A stretch of 64,000 nt of DNA from Neurospora intermedia (taxonomy: Eukaryota; Ascomycota; Sordariomycetes; Sordariales; Sordariaceae): NCBI GenBank assembly GCA_037102815.1, contig BTPP01000001.1, positions 1,451,001 through 1,515,000 on the forward strand, given 5' to 3'. The notes beneath the pieces are model-generated. The model saw only the letters and a list, made by a program, of their open reading frames with translations. It had not been told where the DNA came from and ran no database searches. The position numbers and the translations under genes were made by a program. Shown piece after piece: positions 52,704 to 62,764 of this stretch (position 1 is the first letter of the stretch; each line of letters starts with the position of its first letter).

Positions 52704-52880
52704 ATGTCTTGGCTGTCGGGTACGTCTTTCGGCATTTATCAACTTGACCATTTCCCCTTGGTTTTGTTGGTTCGGTCAGTCATGTCTCCAGGTCTCGTGC
52801 ATCATTTCAAGAGTTCCTCGAATCTCTCTTGGCGAAATTATCCCGTCCAATCTACGATACCCGAAGGCGAACAAGATTGA
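52704..52880 (+). CDS. Possible small two-exon gene, 34 residues
   Basis: The ATG at 52,704 reads MSWLS and meets a strong donor GTACGT after 16 nt. A 72-bp intron ends TGTCTCCAG at 52,791, and the second exon (52,792-52,880) continues in frame (GLVHHFKSSSNLSWRNYPV...) to TGA. A C/T-rich promoter-like tract and leader precede it. No family is recognised. It may be a real micropeptide, the start of a longer gene whose later exons I did not find, or a leader of a non-coding RNA. A separate 66-codon frame from ATG 53,144 starting MNATATPSPDAAPAKKKKK could belong to the same transcript. Confidence 0.3.
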   Translation: MSWLSGTSFGIYQLDHFPLVLLVRSVMSPGLVHHFKSSSNLSWRNYPVQSTIPEGEQD

Positions 52881-53554
52881 ACTTTATGCGGCAAACCTCT
52901 TTCGTGGAAGCCCCTGGTGACCGACTGTTGGCGAATTTAGTGGTGGGTGGTTCAACAGGGAGGACTTCAGTCCCGACATCATAACACGGTATCAAGTCGC
53001 AAAGCGCTTGACATTTTGCATACACAATTCATTGAAACCTGTGTCTTTGCTCCAGTTGAGCTTGCTCTGACGAAGGAGCGCTCTTGGTCCATCATCAACA
53101 AACGCCTCTCGACGACAGCCGGGACGACAGCCGAATGTAAAACATGAACGCCACGGCTACGCCATCCCCAGACGCCGCTCCCGCGAAGAAGAAAAAAAAA
53201 AACATTCCACGTTTCGCAACCGGCAATTTCCATGAGATCGCAGGGCGCCCATGTCGTAGCTTGAAGTACAGTACAAATTTTGGTGGTTTACATGATCTTC
53301 CCTTCCTTGCGAGCGGCAGTTGCCGTCTTGACATCTTGCTTTAATCACAGAAGTACCCCATATGAGCAAAAACAGCAAGATGATCCTCCAACTCCATTTC
53401 ATGCGTCATATGCCAAATCTCCCAGACGCTTTCAAAGCCAAGTGGTACTCCTCCATCATCCCTGAAAAAAACATGATCAGTACATCTCTCTCTGACCTTC
53501 GAGTGATTGTCAGCTGTAAGAAGACGTAATTCCCTGCTGCTCAACTGAAAACCA

Positions 53555-55853
53555 TCACTCAGCTGTACGTGAGTGCTTATCGTCCATTGTTGACGCAGAA
53601 GCCACCGCAGATCTGGGGTGGGAAGTGCGGCGTTCCATCATCTCAAACTCCTGCACAGCAACTTCTTCGGTTGCCTGGTCACGGTTCTTTTGTAGCTTGG
53701 CCATGATATACTTGTAGGCTCGATAAACCCATGGCTTCCGACCAACCGGATTGATGGTCCAGTATTGCTTGAGATGGTAATCATGGGGCTCGACTCCGGT
53801 AAGAGTTGAGATAATCCAGATCAAGCCGTTTACGATGATGTACGTGAAAAGACCCCTTTCGAGAGCGTGTCAGCTTTGTTAACGGGCGTCCATGGGGCTC
53901 AGGGGACTCACGCAATGAGGCCATATGCGACACTGTAACTGAAAGGGATAAACATGATCGTGACAAAGGAGGGAATGGCATCTCCAGCATAATTCCAGTT
54001 GATACTGTAAATTTGCCGCACCATCAGGAAACCGATCTACCCCATGGCCGTCAGTTAAAATAATATATCAAGGGGAAAGAACGTGTTCTCACCAGGATCA
54101 AGGCCGGTCCAGTCGCCCATGGCGGGATGCCGGAAAAGAAAGGCGCAAAGAACACCGCGGCCAGGAAGCATAATCCAGTCACAATCGCCGCTATTCCGGT
54201 ACGGCCACCCGACTGGGCTCCGGCGCCACTCTCAACAAAAACCGTGACAGGAGATGATCCCAGAAGGGCTCCCATAGAGATACAGAAAGCGTTGGTGCAA
54301 TATGCAATGGTGGAGCCGGGGAAGTCGGGGTCAGGTCCCTGGAGTCTGTAGGTGTATCTCGCCAGTCCCTGGAGCGTTGCGGTGCAGTCAATCATGTCAA
54401 CGTAGAGCATGGTTAGGAGAGCAACAACGAAGTTGCCCTGATGCGGACCGAAGTCAAATCGCAGCTGAGACATGTCAAATCCCGTCTTGCGCACTCCGAC
54501 CATGCTGGAGAAGTAATCCCATTTGTTCTGACCAACAGAATTATAAGGAAAGAAGGTCACGGATGTCGAGCGCCTTGATTGTGCGATGGTCAGTCTTGAT
54601 CTTGCTTTGGTGGAGCTGGAGGCACCTACGGGATGGACATAAGGGTGACGAAGAGTACACCTATTCCAATGGAATATTTGTTATTGAAGCCCATCAGAAC
54701 CGTTGGTAAGATACCCCCTCCAAGGATGCCGAGCCATAACTATTGCTTGTCAGAATAACAAAGAAACTCGAGCGGTCAGGTTGCATTACCTTCGGGTCCG
54801 CGATGGCGCTCACACCAGAACATTGGCCCTGCTGGTCGGGATTGCTGCAATCAGCAAGCGAGATGGGCACAACGTCTCCACTGGTGATAAGACCAAGTCC
54901 AGTGTTGCTCGCCAGGCCAGTCAGGGCAAGAAACAATCCAATACCACAGACGCCTGCGACTTTCATAGTGCTCGGAATGATTCTGACGAGCCAGTGACGA
55001 AGACCGGTCAAGGAAAGGATGATGAAGATCCAGCCCTCAAGAAACACGGCTGTGAGAGCAGAACGCCAGGGTAGTAAGCCGCTTCCTCTGATTCCGATGA
55101 CCTGATACGCGAAGTAGGAGTTGAGGCCCATGCCAGGTCTGTTCTATTGTTAGCGATGTTGGACCATGTTATAGGAGTGTTGCTCACAACTTACGCCACA
55201 GCCACAGGCATATTGGTCATCAAGCCAAACAGGATGCAAGACATGGCCGAAACGGCGGCAGTCACTGCGACCATGTCGCGACGGAGTTCTGAGTATCCGT
55301 CAATACTACAAACTCGAGAGCATAGCAAATCCGGCTTCCTACTGACCTTCGATGCATGCTTGGTAATCCTGACCACAGTTGGGCCTGCCCTGATCCTCTC
55401 CCCTGCAGCTACATTCATATCCCGATGAGGCAATCACAGCCGGCTATGATATTTGAGTTGTCAGTCAAAGAGGTCTTTCTAAACCTAGATGAAAGGGCAC
55501 GTACATTAGCAGCCAAAACGTATAGCATAGCGGAAAAGGTGATCAGTCCGGCGCGAATTTCGGTGCAGAAGTTCGCATCCCTGATCTCCTCAGCCTAAAG
55601 ACGATTAGATAATTAGTCAGCTTATGTCCAGGAAACTGGAGTACAGACGTCGAGGGAGACGAACATGACCTGATCCACGCAGACGAAAAAAGCGACCGAC
55701 GTAGGTGCCGCTAACCTTGCAGTTGACAGAATCAACCCCGCCATTGATCGCTTCGGTCGCGTAGGCGAAGCCGCGGCGAAAAATAGAGCGACGAGGGGTA
55801 TCGGGGATCTCGTCTGGGTTGTCCGACAGGCGGACTCCGGTGGTTCCCACCAT
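53555..55853 (-). CDS. AzgA-like purine (hypoxanthine/guanine/adenine) permease, NCS2 family
   Basis: Exons: 55,853-55,665; 55,594-55,505; 55,443-55,347; 55,288-55,195; 55,138-54,790; 54,739-54,630; 54,573-54,093; 54,036-53,912; 53,855-53,555. The eight introns are 50-70 bp. All phases agree, giving 611 residues. The order of conserved blocks follows Aspergillus AzgA: VGRFFRLRGSGH, then TEIRAGLITF, a Cys-containing loop, MTNMPVAVAPGMGLNSYFAY, then SSPVTVFVESGAGAQSGGRTG (the NCS2 signature region), PPWATGPAL, INWNYAGDAIPSFVTI and a polar C-terminus. It should be a plasma-membrane proton symporter for oxopurines with about 12-14 membrane segments. The start is uncertain. An acceptor (CTAACCCTACCTGTCCAG) ends at 55,886, and an upstream mini-exon 56,052-56,028 (MAQFKTAS) would join in frame, giving 630 residues. 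Function is inferred from family likeness. Confidence 0.9.
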
Positions 55854-56052
55854 TTGTCTGAGAGCGTTTTGGACTCTGCGGTCCACTGGACAGGTAGGGT
55901 TAGTCGCGGTTGTCTGAAGGGACTCTGACGAAGTAATGCAATGCTTTGCAATTCTCACGGCGTCGCGCCGGTAGAGGAAAGAAGGATGAGATGGATAAAG
56001 TAAGTTGAAGGAGAGTGACGGTGACACTTGAGGCAGTCTTGAACTGTGCCAT

Positions 56053-58320
56053 CAAAGAAAAAATGTGGACAGACGGAGAAAGGAAGGTTGCTTTTGCGGG
56101 AAAGCGAAGAGGAGAATGAGTGGGTGGACTTGGCAACCTGACACGCTCTGAAAATTGCGGGTGGGTTGGGAGACGCGTATTGTAAACCTTCTGGGGAAGG
56201 AGCAGCTGCCCAGTACCATGTGGGTACGTACTTCCCTTCTGCCTTTGCGACTTCGGAAAAGCAGGGCAGTAAGTATCCGATATCTCTGGAGCCCAAGACT
56301 TCTTGCGCACATCAAGATAGGGGACTTGAAAAAAAGAAATTCATACTTGTGAATGTTGTTGTCACTTGACAACAACCAGAGGATTTTGGGAAGTTCGGTG
56401 GCTTGTTGATCTGGGGATGAGTGTGAGATGATGTATGCTGAGGAAAAGCTAGTTGAAAGATAGTAGCAGTCGGGAGAAGAATCGATTTGCTTACGTAGAG
56501 ATAGGTACCTAGTTGTAAGTGAAATGAACACGATCAACACAGCCAACCAGAAGGCGCCCCTCACACATTGTTTTCTCTCAAGTCCAAAGATCCGGTTCTA
56601 TGAAAACGATGTTTGTTGGGTATCTGCCAGTCCAGTGAAATAGACTGTACCACCATCTTGACATATCTTTATACCCTTCATGATCCGTCAGGGGAGAAGT
56701 TGTTGTTATGATCCTGTGACAATTTTCAGTTTTGGTTCCAGGATTTTTGTAAGGACTTACGCAATACGCCCCATCCAATGGATTTATTGAAGAAAATGCC
56801 TTGGAGTATGTCCTCCACCTAACGAGAGTCAAGAATATCATGCATTAAGATTTCACAAGCTTAAAAATCGAGTCGTCTTACCCTTGTCCCTGAGACGGAA
56901 AGTCAGTTATGTAGTGTGAGGTCGCAATCCGGCCGCTTGGGATATCGATGTCTCTGAACCCTCATCCGCATGTTTCACAAACGACTGACATACAGCCTCA
57001 CTTTGACCTTGAGGCTCAAAGCTCTCATGCATGTATACTTTCCAGCATGGGCCTTCAGGTTTTTGGTTGAAAACGTTGTTTATCCTGAGGATTCCGCTGG
57101 CTTTCCTCTACCATCTAGACCAAAGTTACAGGCTGTAACTTTTTCACATATGAATCTCCCCAAACATCATCAACTGCCACTCTGTGGTATCCCTGAGCCA
57201 CGACGTCACAGAAATTCGCCAAGGGTTCGTTACGCGATCGGTGCAAGTGGCCTTCAATTGTCTTTGAATAGCGTTACTTCGGCCGCTACCATGAAGCACT
57301 GCGCATTCTGACTTCCACTGGCCAATCTTTGGATCGGTAAAAGATGAGTGTAGGTTGAGGATCTCAACGGAGAACCGGCGGAAAGGTTGATACGAGACAT
57401 GCATATATCTCCTGTGTCAGTTACAAGGGTTGTTCATTGGTACTGTGTCACAGAGATTTTGATACCCAAACTCTGGACCAGTATGATGAATCAATAAGAT
57501 GTGAGTGTCTTCAAAATTGGCTTAATTCTTCGTCGAAGGGGCGAACGGCTTGGGCACATCTGAATGACGGAATTCGAATTCTCTGATGGACAAGATTTTG
57601 AGGTGGGAAGAAGAAGCAATGAAGTTTGTCGAAATTTACGGGCACGATACTACCGGGGACAATGGTGCCCGGCAAGCTCAGCGACTTTTATAGATCCCCC
57701 TGGAAGGAAGAAGAGATGTTGACCAAGTGGAAGCAGCCACAATTTCGACGTTGAGAATTGTTCGGTTTGTACAAGTACGTATCGTTACTGTGGGGTTGCC
57801 GTCATGTACGGTAATCTGCACGCCATTCACTGCAAGGGAACCTTTAACTACTGCGGTAGAGGAGGTACTTTTGGCACTCTGGTATGGGTGGGTTAGGTAT
57901 CTGCTTACATAACATCCGCCTGCCCAAACAAGTCGCCAACTTCCTTCAAGCAAGGAGCATGAAGTTGAACAGTTCAAAAATAAGACTTCACGCATCAGTA
58001 CGCAAGAAAGGACGCTTCTTTGCGAATACTTTTCTATGTTACCACACCGGTTGATGCAACATTGTAGGAGGTCTTTTTCTGTTGTTGGACCTCCCCCCGT
58101 CGTCTCAAACACAACGTACGGGAGGCGAAGAAGGGGGGGAGGGGGGGAACAAGACATGTCTCACTCTTTTTGTGTTGAATCCGAACGACGGGATACAATA
58201 CTTCAAAGTTCGTGGATGTGTCGAGACAATCAGCTAACTGATGCTTGCTTGCCCTTTAGCCCAAGTTGCTGCGACATAGATGATGGGCCATTGCTGATCA
58301 ACATCTCCCACCAAACTACC
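56053..58320. other. Intergenic DNA upstream of the permease
   Basis: Likely promoter of the permease on the left; otherwise no supported gene. A 159-codon minus-strand frame from an ATG at 58,157 has no motif and a Cys/Ser/Leu-rich composition without visible splice logic, so I do not call it. Confidence 0.45.
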
Positions 58321-58323
58321 ACT

Positions 58324-59180
58324 TGAGCAAAAGAATTAGAACCTACCTTTGAAGCCTTGACTTCATACGATGCCACCAGTAAGCGGCTCGAAAGCCTCAT
58401 TCCAGGGCAGTCGAGATGTACTAGTCTGGAGGTACCGGACCAAAATTCACCAGACTCTCCGTCCGTCCGCCGGAGTTCTTTCTGGTCAAGAAGATCAGAT
58501 GAGTCGCTCCTTCCATCTTCTCCGGAAACATTGTTAAGAAGACCGACTTCCTCCTATCCGACGGGACCGAGCCAGAAAGGCATTCACCGCATCTAGAACA
58601 CTTTGGCCGTTATCTTATCATTTTGCCCTAATTCTTTGCACCAGTTCAGCGTTTCAAGAGGATCGTGACCTTCTCAAATCCTCTTTCAAACAGCCATGCA
58701 CTTCATGCCACCGCTTTTTGATACTTGTCGGTCTGAACTGACATAATAAATACCCTTTTGTGATGTACTACAGATCCTTTGAAGTCCTCAGCTTTTCCCC
58801 CATGTGTTGGACTTGGTCGCGCACGTGAACATCATCCTTTCTTCTTCCTTCCGCAATACGAACCCGACACCTTCTCGGGAGCGTTTGCGCAAAGGACCTC
58901 ATCTGATTTGGTTGCGCAGTTCTCTTTAGTCACATACCCCACTCTTACATCTGCGCAATCGCGAACCTACGACCGCGAGCCCTCAGAGACAGATCCTGAG
59001 CTTTAGTCGAACTTCATCAGGGAGTATTTCTCTCGCCGTCCCATACGACAACCCAAAGAACGACAGCGCCAAAACGCAGGACCACAGCACCAAAGATTCC
59101 ACAATACTACGTCGATGGCGGGTACCATTTACCGGTTCCTGCAACACATTTGAGATTATCTCCACCTCAGAAGCCGTAAA
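58324..59180 (+). CDS. Possible 5' exons of the methyltransferase-like gene
   Basis: Two stretches read like disordered fungal coding sequence. One, 58,324-58,595, has SPSVRRSSFWSRRSDESLL and SSPETLLRRPTSSYP but no ATG. The other, from about 59,000 to 59,177, reads in the same frame as the gene downstream (PKIPQYYVDGGYHLPVPATH...QKP) and is separated from it only by one TAA. That stop lies inside GTAAATTCAC...CTTCAG (33 bp, short for an intron) or inside a larger 84-bp GTACCA...CTTCAG interval; removal of either keeps frame. The exon between them is unresolved. It may instead be leader sequence. Confidence 0.35.
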
Positions 59181-59209
59181 TTCACCCTCGCCTCACCTTG
59201 CGCTTCAGG

Positions 59210-61363
59210 ATGTTTGGAGTCGCTTGGGACGAGCAAACACAGCAGCGTCTTGCTGAAGAGACGCGCCTTGCTGAAGAAGAACAGAAGATGAAGGAACTTG
59301 AACTTGGAAGCCAGGATGGCAGGAGTGTGATTGGATCGGCCATCACACGACGTTCCTCCTCCACAGCGGGCAAGTCTGGTGTCACGAGTCACTCAAAGGG
59401 TAGCGCTGTATCGAAGCTTAAGAGGGCCTTCCTAGGAACACGTCTGTCCGACAAATCTGACGACAAGCCGCGACCAAGCTCTTACTACGCCCCCTCCTCG
59501 AGGCTGTCCTCCATCTTTGCCGAGAACAACTACATCATTTCTGGCAACTCAGACCAATTGGTTATTCCTGATATCAACCGCACCGACGAGAGTGGTGGGC
59601 TATCGAAAGTGCATACCGTGGAAAATCAACCGACGGCGCCCGCACCGCCAAAGCAAAGCCAAGAAATTACCGCACTAGAAGAACTCGGGGGCTTGAAAAC
59701 GCCCCAATCCAAGTCGCCAACTTTCGTCATTCACACAGCTCCTTCAACGCCGGAGGATGCTGAAAACCATACTTCTACTGATGACCCGCCAACTACAACA
59801 CTGATCCAGTGGCTGGATGAAGACTCGTATATAACGAGGACAACCACTGTCACATACGAGCCTCGAGGCGACGCTGACGTGAATAATCAGGTAATCAAAA
59901 CCACCATCTCAGCCGATCCCTCGCCCTTTTCAACAACCAAGGGCTCAAAACTGCGACCTTCGCCCCCCATTGTACGTCCTGCGGCACCAGTTACGGATGA
60001 TGCGGTTCCATCATTCTCATCTCTTGTCGACAACTGGTTCACCGCTCTTCAGGGCCCCAGTAGAGCCGTCTTGCCGAGTCCTCCAAGCGCGAAGAATAAC
60101 GACAAATCCGGCCCAAGCCGCGTCATCAGATCAGCCGAAGCTCATGCTCCGACCTCAACCCAGGGCTTCCATCCAGTTTCCAAGGCCCCAAGTCTTCCCC
60201 TAAAGTCGCCCAAGCTCAGAGTAACCAAGCCGGATGTCTGGAAACCCCCCCATGATTGGGGATGTCAATCGCCCACGGAGTTATTTCCGAAGGCCAATGA
60301 GAAGCACGACAAACTCGAAGTCATCAAGCACGACCAAAAGAACAAGGATGTAACTAGAATACAGAAGGACGTCGAGTTCGTCGCCATATCCAGCCCAAAA
60401 AAGGTTTTATCTCGCCTGACGCAAGGATTTGGCGAAACGTCCGACGCCTCGTCACATCTTCAGGAGGAGCAAGACAGGAAGCGCTTGATGCTTTCGGTAC
60501 TCTACGACATGTGCGGATCTACTGCGACGGTGGTGGACACGGTGAGCCAACCGGATCAGAGCGTTCTCTGCGCCGCTGGACAAAAGATCCTCGCCTTATT
60601 CGAGTCTGAAGGTAAACCTTCTTTGATACTGAACGCTTGCTGTTCTTTGCTAACCGTCGCAGCAACTGCGTCTTACCTAGCTGTGACTTTCTCAGAAGCC
60701 GCAATCACCCACCTCTCGCTCTCTCCGCTGCCCCATGAGCTATTCCCGAACGTACATCCTCTGTTTGCACCACCCAACAAGGCGTCCATCTCTTTCGCAG
60801 CAAACTCCTTCAACACAGTCCACTGCCTCTCACTGCCGTCACTGGTACCGGCCCATGAGATCCTCGAAGTTCTCAAGCAAATCCACCGCTGCCTCACTCC
60901 CAATGGCATTCTGCAGCTAGTGCTGCTTGATCCCTTCCCAGTGGCAAGGAGACTTGGACCTCGGACAAGAAAGTGGTTCGAGAAGCACATCCTTTCCAAT
61001 CTGCAGTCGCAGTCTCGCTGTGTCAGACCAAGTGCGATCTTCCCCGGGTTCTTGGCGGAGGCGCAGTTCCGTGTCCGTGAGGAACCAAGCACCAAGACAA
61101 AGTTCTTGGCTATACCCCCGGATCCTACAGATATGTTCATTGAGGGTCAGCAGCGCATTCAGGAGGAGCTCCGAAGCGTCGTAGGCAGAATGCTTTGGCA
61201 GGAAATCTGGGGCAAGATGGTGACTGGTGACGATAACTGGTGGGATGATCCCGAGTGCGTTGAGGAGTGTTCTAGGCTTGGGACCTTCTTTGAGTTCAGT
61301 CGAATTGAGGCTGTCAAACTCACCGATGCTGAGGTTCTAGGAGGCTTCAGCGTCGGCTGCTGA
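59210..61363 (+). CDS. Methyltransferase-like protein with long disordered N-terminus
   Basis: The ATG at 59,210 opens 717 codons to TGA at 61,361-61,363. Residues 1-400 are Ser/Thr/Pro-rich and look disordered, after a short Glu/Arg helix (EETRLAEEEQKMKELEL). From about 425 the sequence resembles the class I SAM-dependent methyltransferase fold: a predicted helix, strand AAITHLSLSPLP, FNTVHCLSLPSLVP (post-I/II region), then the helix EILEVLKQIHRCL and TPNGILQLVLLDP, the usual L-x-P-G/N-G motif. The canonical glycine-rich motif I is not obvious, so catalysis is uncertain. A stop-free 51-bp segment at 60,612-60,662 has a donor GTAAAC, GCTAAC branch box and CGCAG acceptor; splicing it gives FESEATASYLAV and 700 residues. 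A possible upstream extension is described separately. Substrate unknown. Confidence 0.75.
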   Translation: MFGVAWDEQTQQRLAEETRLAEEEQKMKELELGSQDGRSVIGSAITRRSSSTAGKSGVTSHSKGSAVSKLKRAFLGTRLSDKSDDKPRPSSYYAPSSRLSSIFAENNYIISGNSDQLVIPDINRTDESGGLSKVHTVENQPTAPAPPKQSQEITALEELGGLKTPQSKSPTFVIHTAPSTPEDAENHTSTDDPPTTTLIQWLDEDSYITRTTTVTYEPRGDADVNNQVIKTTISADPSPFSTTKGSKLRPSPPIVRPAAPVTDDAVPSFSSLVDNWFTALQGPSRAVLPSPPSAKNNDKSGPSRVIRSAEAHAPTSTQGFHPVSKAPSLPLKSPKLRVTKPDVWKPPHDWGCQSPTELFPKANEKHDKLEVIKHDQKNKDVTRIQKDVEFVAISSPKKVLSRLTQGFGETSDASSHLQEEQDRKRLMLSVLYDMCGSTATVVDTVSQPDQSVLCAAGQKILALFESEGKPSLILNACCSLLTVAATASYLAVTFSEAAITHLSLSPLPHELFPNVHPLFAPPNKASISFAANSFNTVHCLSLPSLVPAHEILEVLKQIHRCLTPNGILQLVLLDPFPVARRLGPRTRKWFEKHILSNLQSQSRCVRPSAIFPGFLAEAQFRVREEPSTKTKFLAIPPDPTDMFIEGQQRIQEELRSVVGRMLWQEIWGKMVTGDDNWWDDPECVEECSRLGTFFEFSRIEAVKLTDAEVLGGFSVGC

Positions 61364-62764
61364 TGTTGAAGTCGGAAACTATTCCAGGCCGCAACTCGAA
61401 TAATCAGGCACAGTCAGCTTGGAGGGTTATGTGACAGTTACTTGGGAACCTTGAGATTCGTTTTGCAAGTCCATTGTTTGTTGTTCTGGGGACTTTGAGA
61501 CCAGTGTCTTCTCTTTTTCATGTTGGCCGTATGCTTGCTTCAATCTTGCTTTTACAAATGTCTTGATACCATGGTAAGCAATGTCGGTTATGGAAAGGTG
61601 TTCGGGATCGGTGTATCAGCTGATAAATATGAGAGAGAAAGAACGTACAGATGGAACTTGTCACTTGCTATGGAAACATATCGGATACAAGATTGTTATA
61701 TCTTCCCAATGTTCAAACAGGGCTTCATGCCAGTATACTGTTGGGAAACCTGTAGATCAAATGTCCATAGTCAATTTAAATCCAGTCTTGTACATCCTCT
61801 GACATTCATTGTTCTAATGTGCTTCTTCCATTCAAACAAAGCATGACGCTAACAATTGCTGGCGGCATTAACAAAGCCAGCATGGACACTCCACCCCCAA
61901 TACCTACCAGCACTCATCAGCTTCTTGATATTATTCCCAATCAATCCAGTACACAATCAGTTTTCCACATAAGAAGAAACCAATCCCAGGAAAATGCTTT
62001 CAGGATCTTTGACAGCTCCCCAAGAAATCACACCTCCTAGCCAAGCTATCCCAGACCAACGACGATGACAGGTGGTACAACCCTAACCCTTAGACCACAT
62101 ACCACTACACTAGCCCAGTCGGTTCCTTGTTCGGTCCATGAGTGGTCCATGAGTGGTCCACGAGTGGTCCATGGTTCATAAACCCAAAATCCATCCTCTT
62201 CTCAACGGTTACAGCCCCCGGGACGCACTACGGTTTATACCTTTTCTCCCCCCCGCCCCCCTCCACTCCTTTATGTCCGTTACGGGTGCAGATAATGATC
62301 TGCTCAAGGAGAAAGGGTCAAAGGGAAGATGGGAGGATGGTTATAAGCCGCGAGTACGCCTCCGGACTGTAACTTTTTTCTGATTTCATTCTTTTTTGTA
62401 CGTCTGTTTGGATGATGGATGGATGCTAGGAGAGAGACTCAGAGAGTGCCCTGTGGAGGAGTGGGTACGATGCTGCATGAGGCCTACAGTTTTGATGGCA
62501 TGTTGGCCGAGGTGGTTGCATGTTGCATGTTGCGCTGTGAATTGGGAAGATTCTGACCAACCAGAGGGCTGGAAAAAAGAGGGGAGTAACCTGATGGGGA
62601 ATAGCGGGAAGTTCGACGAGGTGTGAGTTCGAGTCTTGTTCGAGGCGGGATTTTAGTCCTTTTTTTCTTTTTTGCGCTTATAAAGGTGTCAACTTATCGA
62701 CATGTTCTTCAAGTGTGTCTTCGTCAATTTCGATATTAACCAACAGCATCTACGGTGTAAAAAG
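61364..62764. other. Intergenic DNA between methyltransferase-like and beta-galactosidase genes
   Basis: Two genes converge here, so it should hold both 3' untranslated regions. No supported gene; an 11-bp tandem array lies at 62,133-62,174. Confidence 0.5.
62133..62174. repeat. 11-bp tandem repeat GGTCCATGAGT
   Basis: Three full units (the third with one transition) and a partial fourth. Confidence 0.85.

Noticed and set aside
53341-53544. Minus-strand frame just below the permease stop, with an acceptor-like TTTTTTCAG
   Set aside because: It would need an exon joined to a permease that already ends at a clear TGA; no ATG; probably 3' untranslated sequence.
57678-58157. 159-codon minus-strand frame with ATG
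   Set aside because: No recognisable motif, unusual composition and no support from splice signals or neighbours.
62610-62680. GAGTTCGAGTC resembling a tRNA T arm followed by a T run
   Set aside because: Stem bases do not pair and no A box lies upstream.
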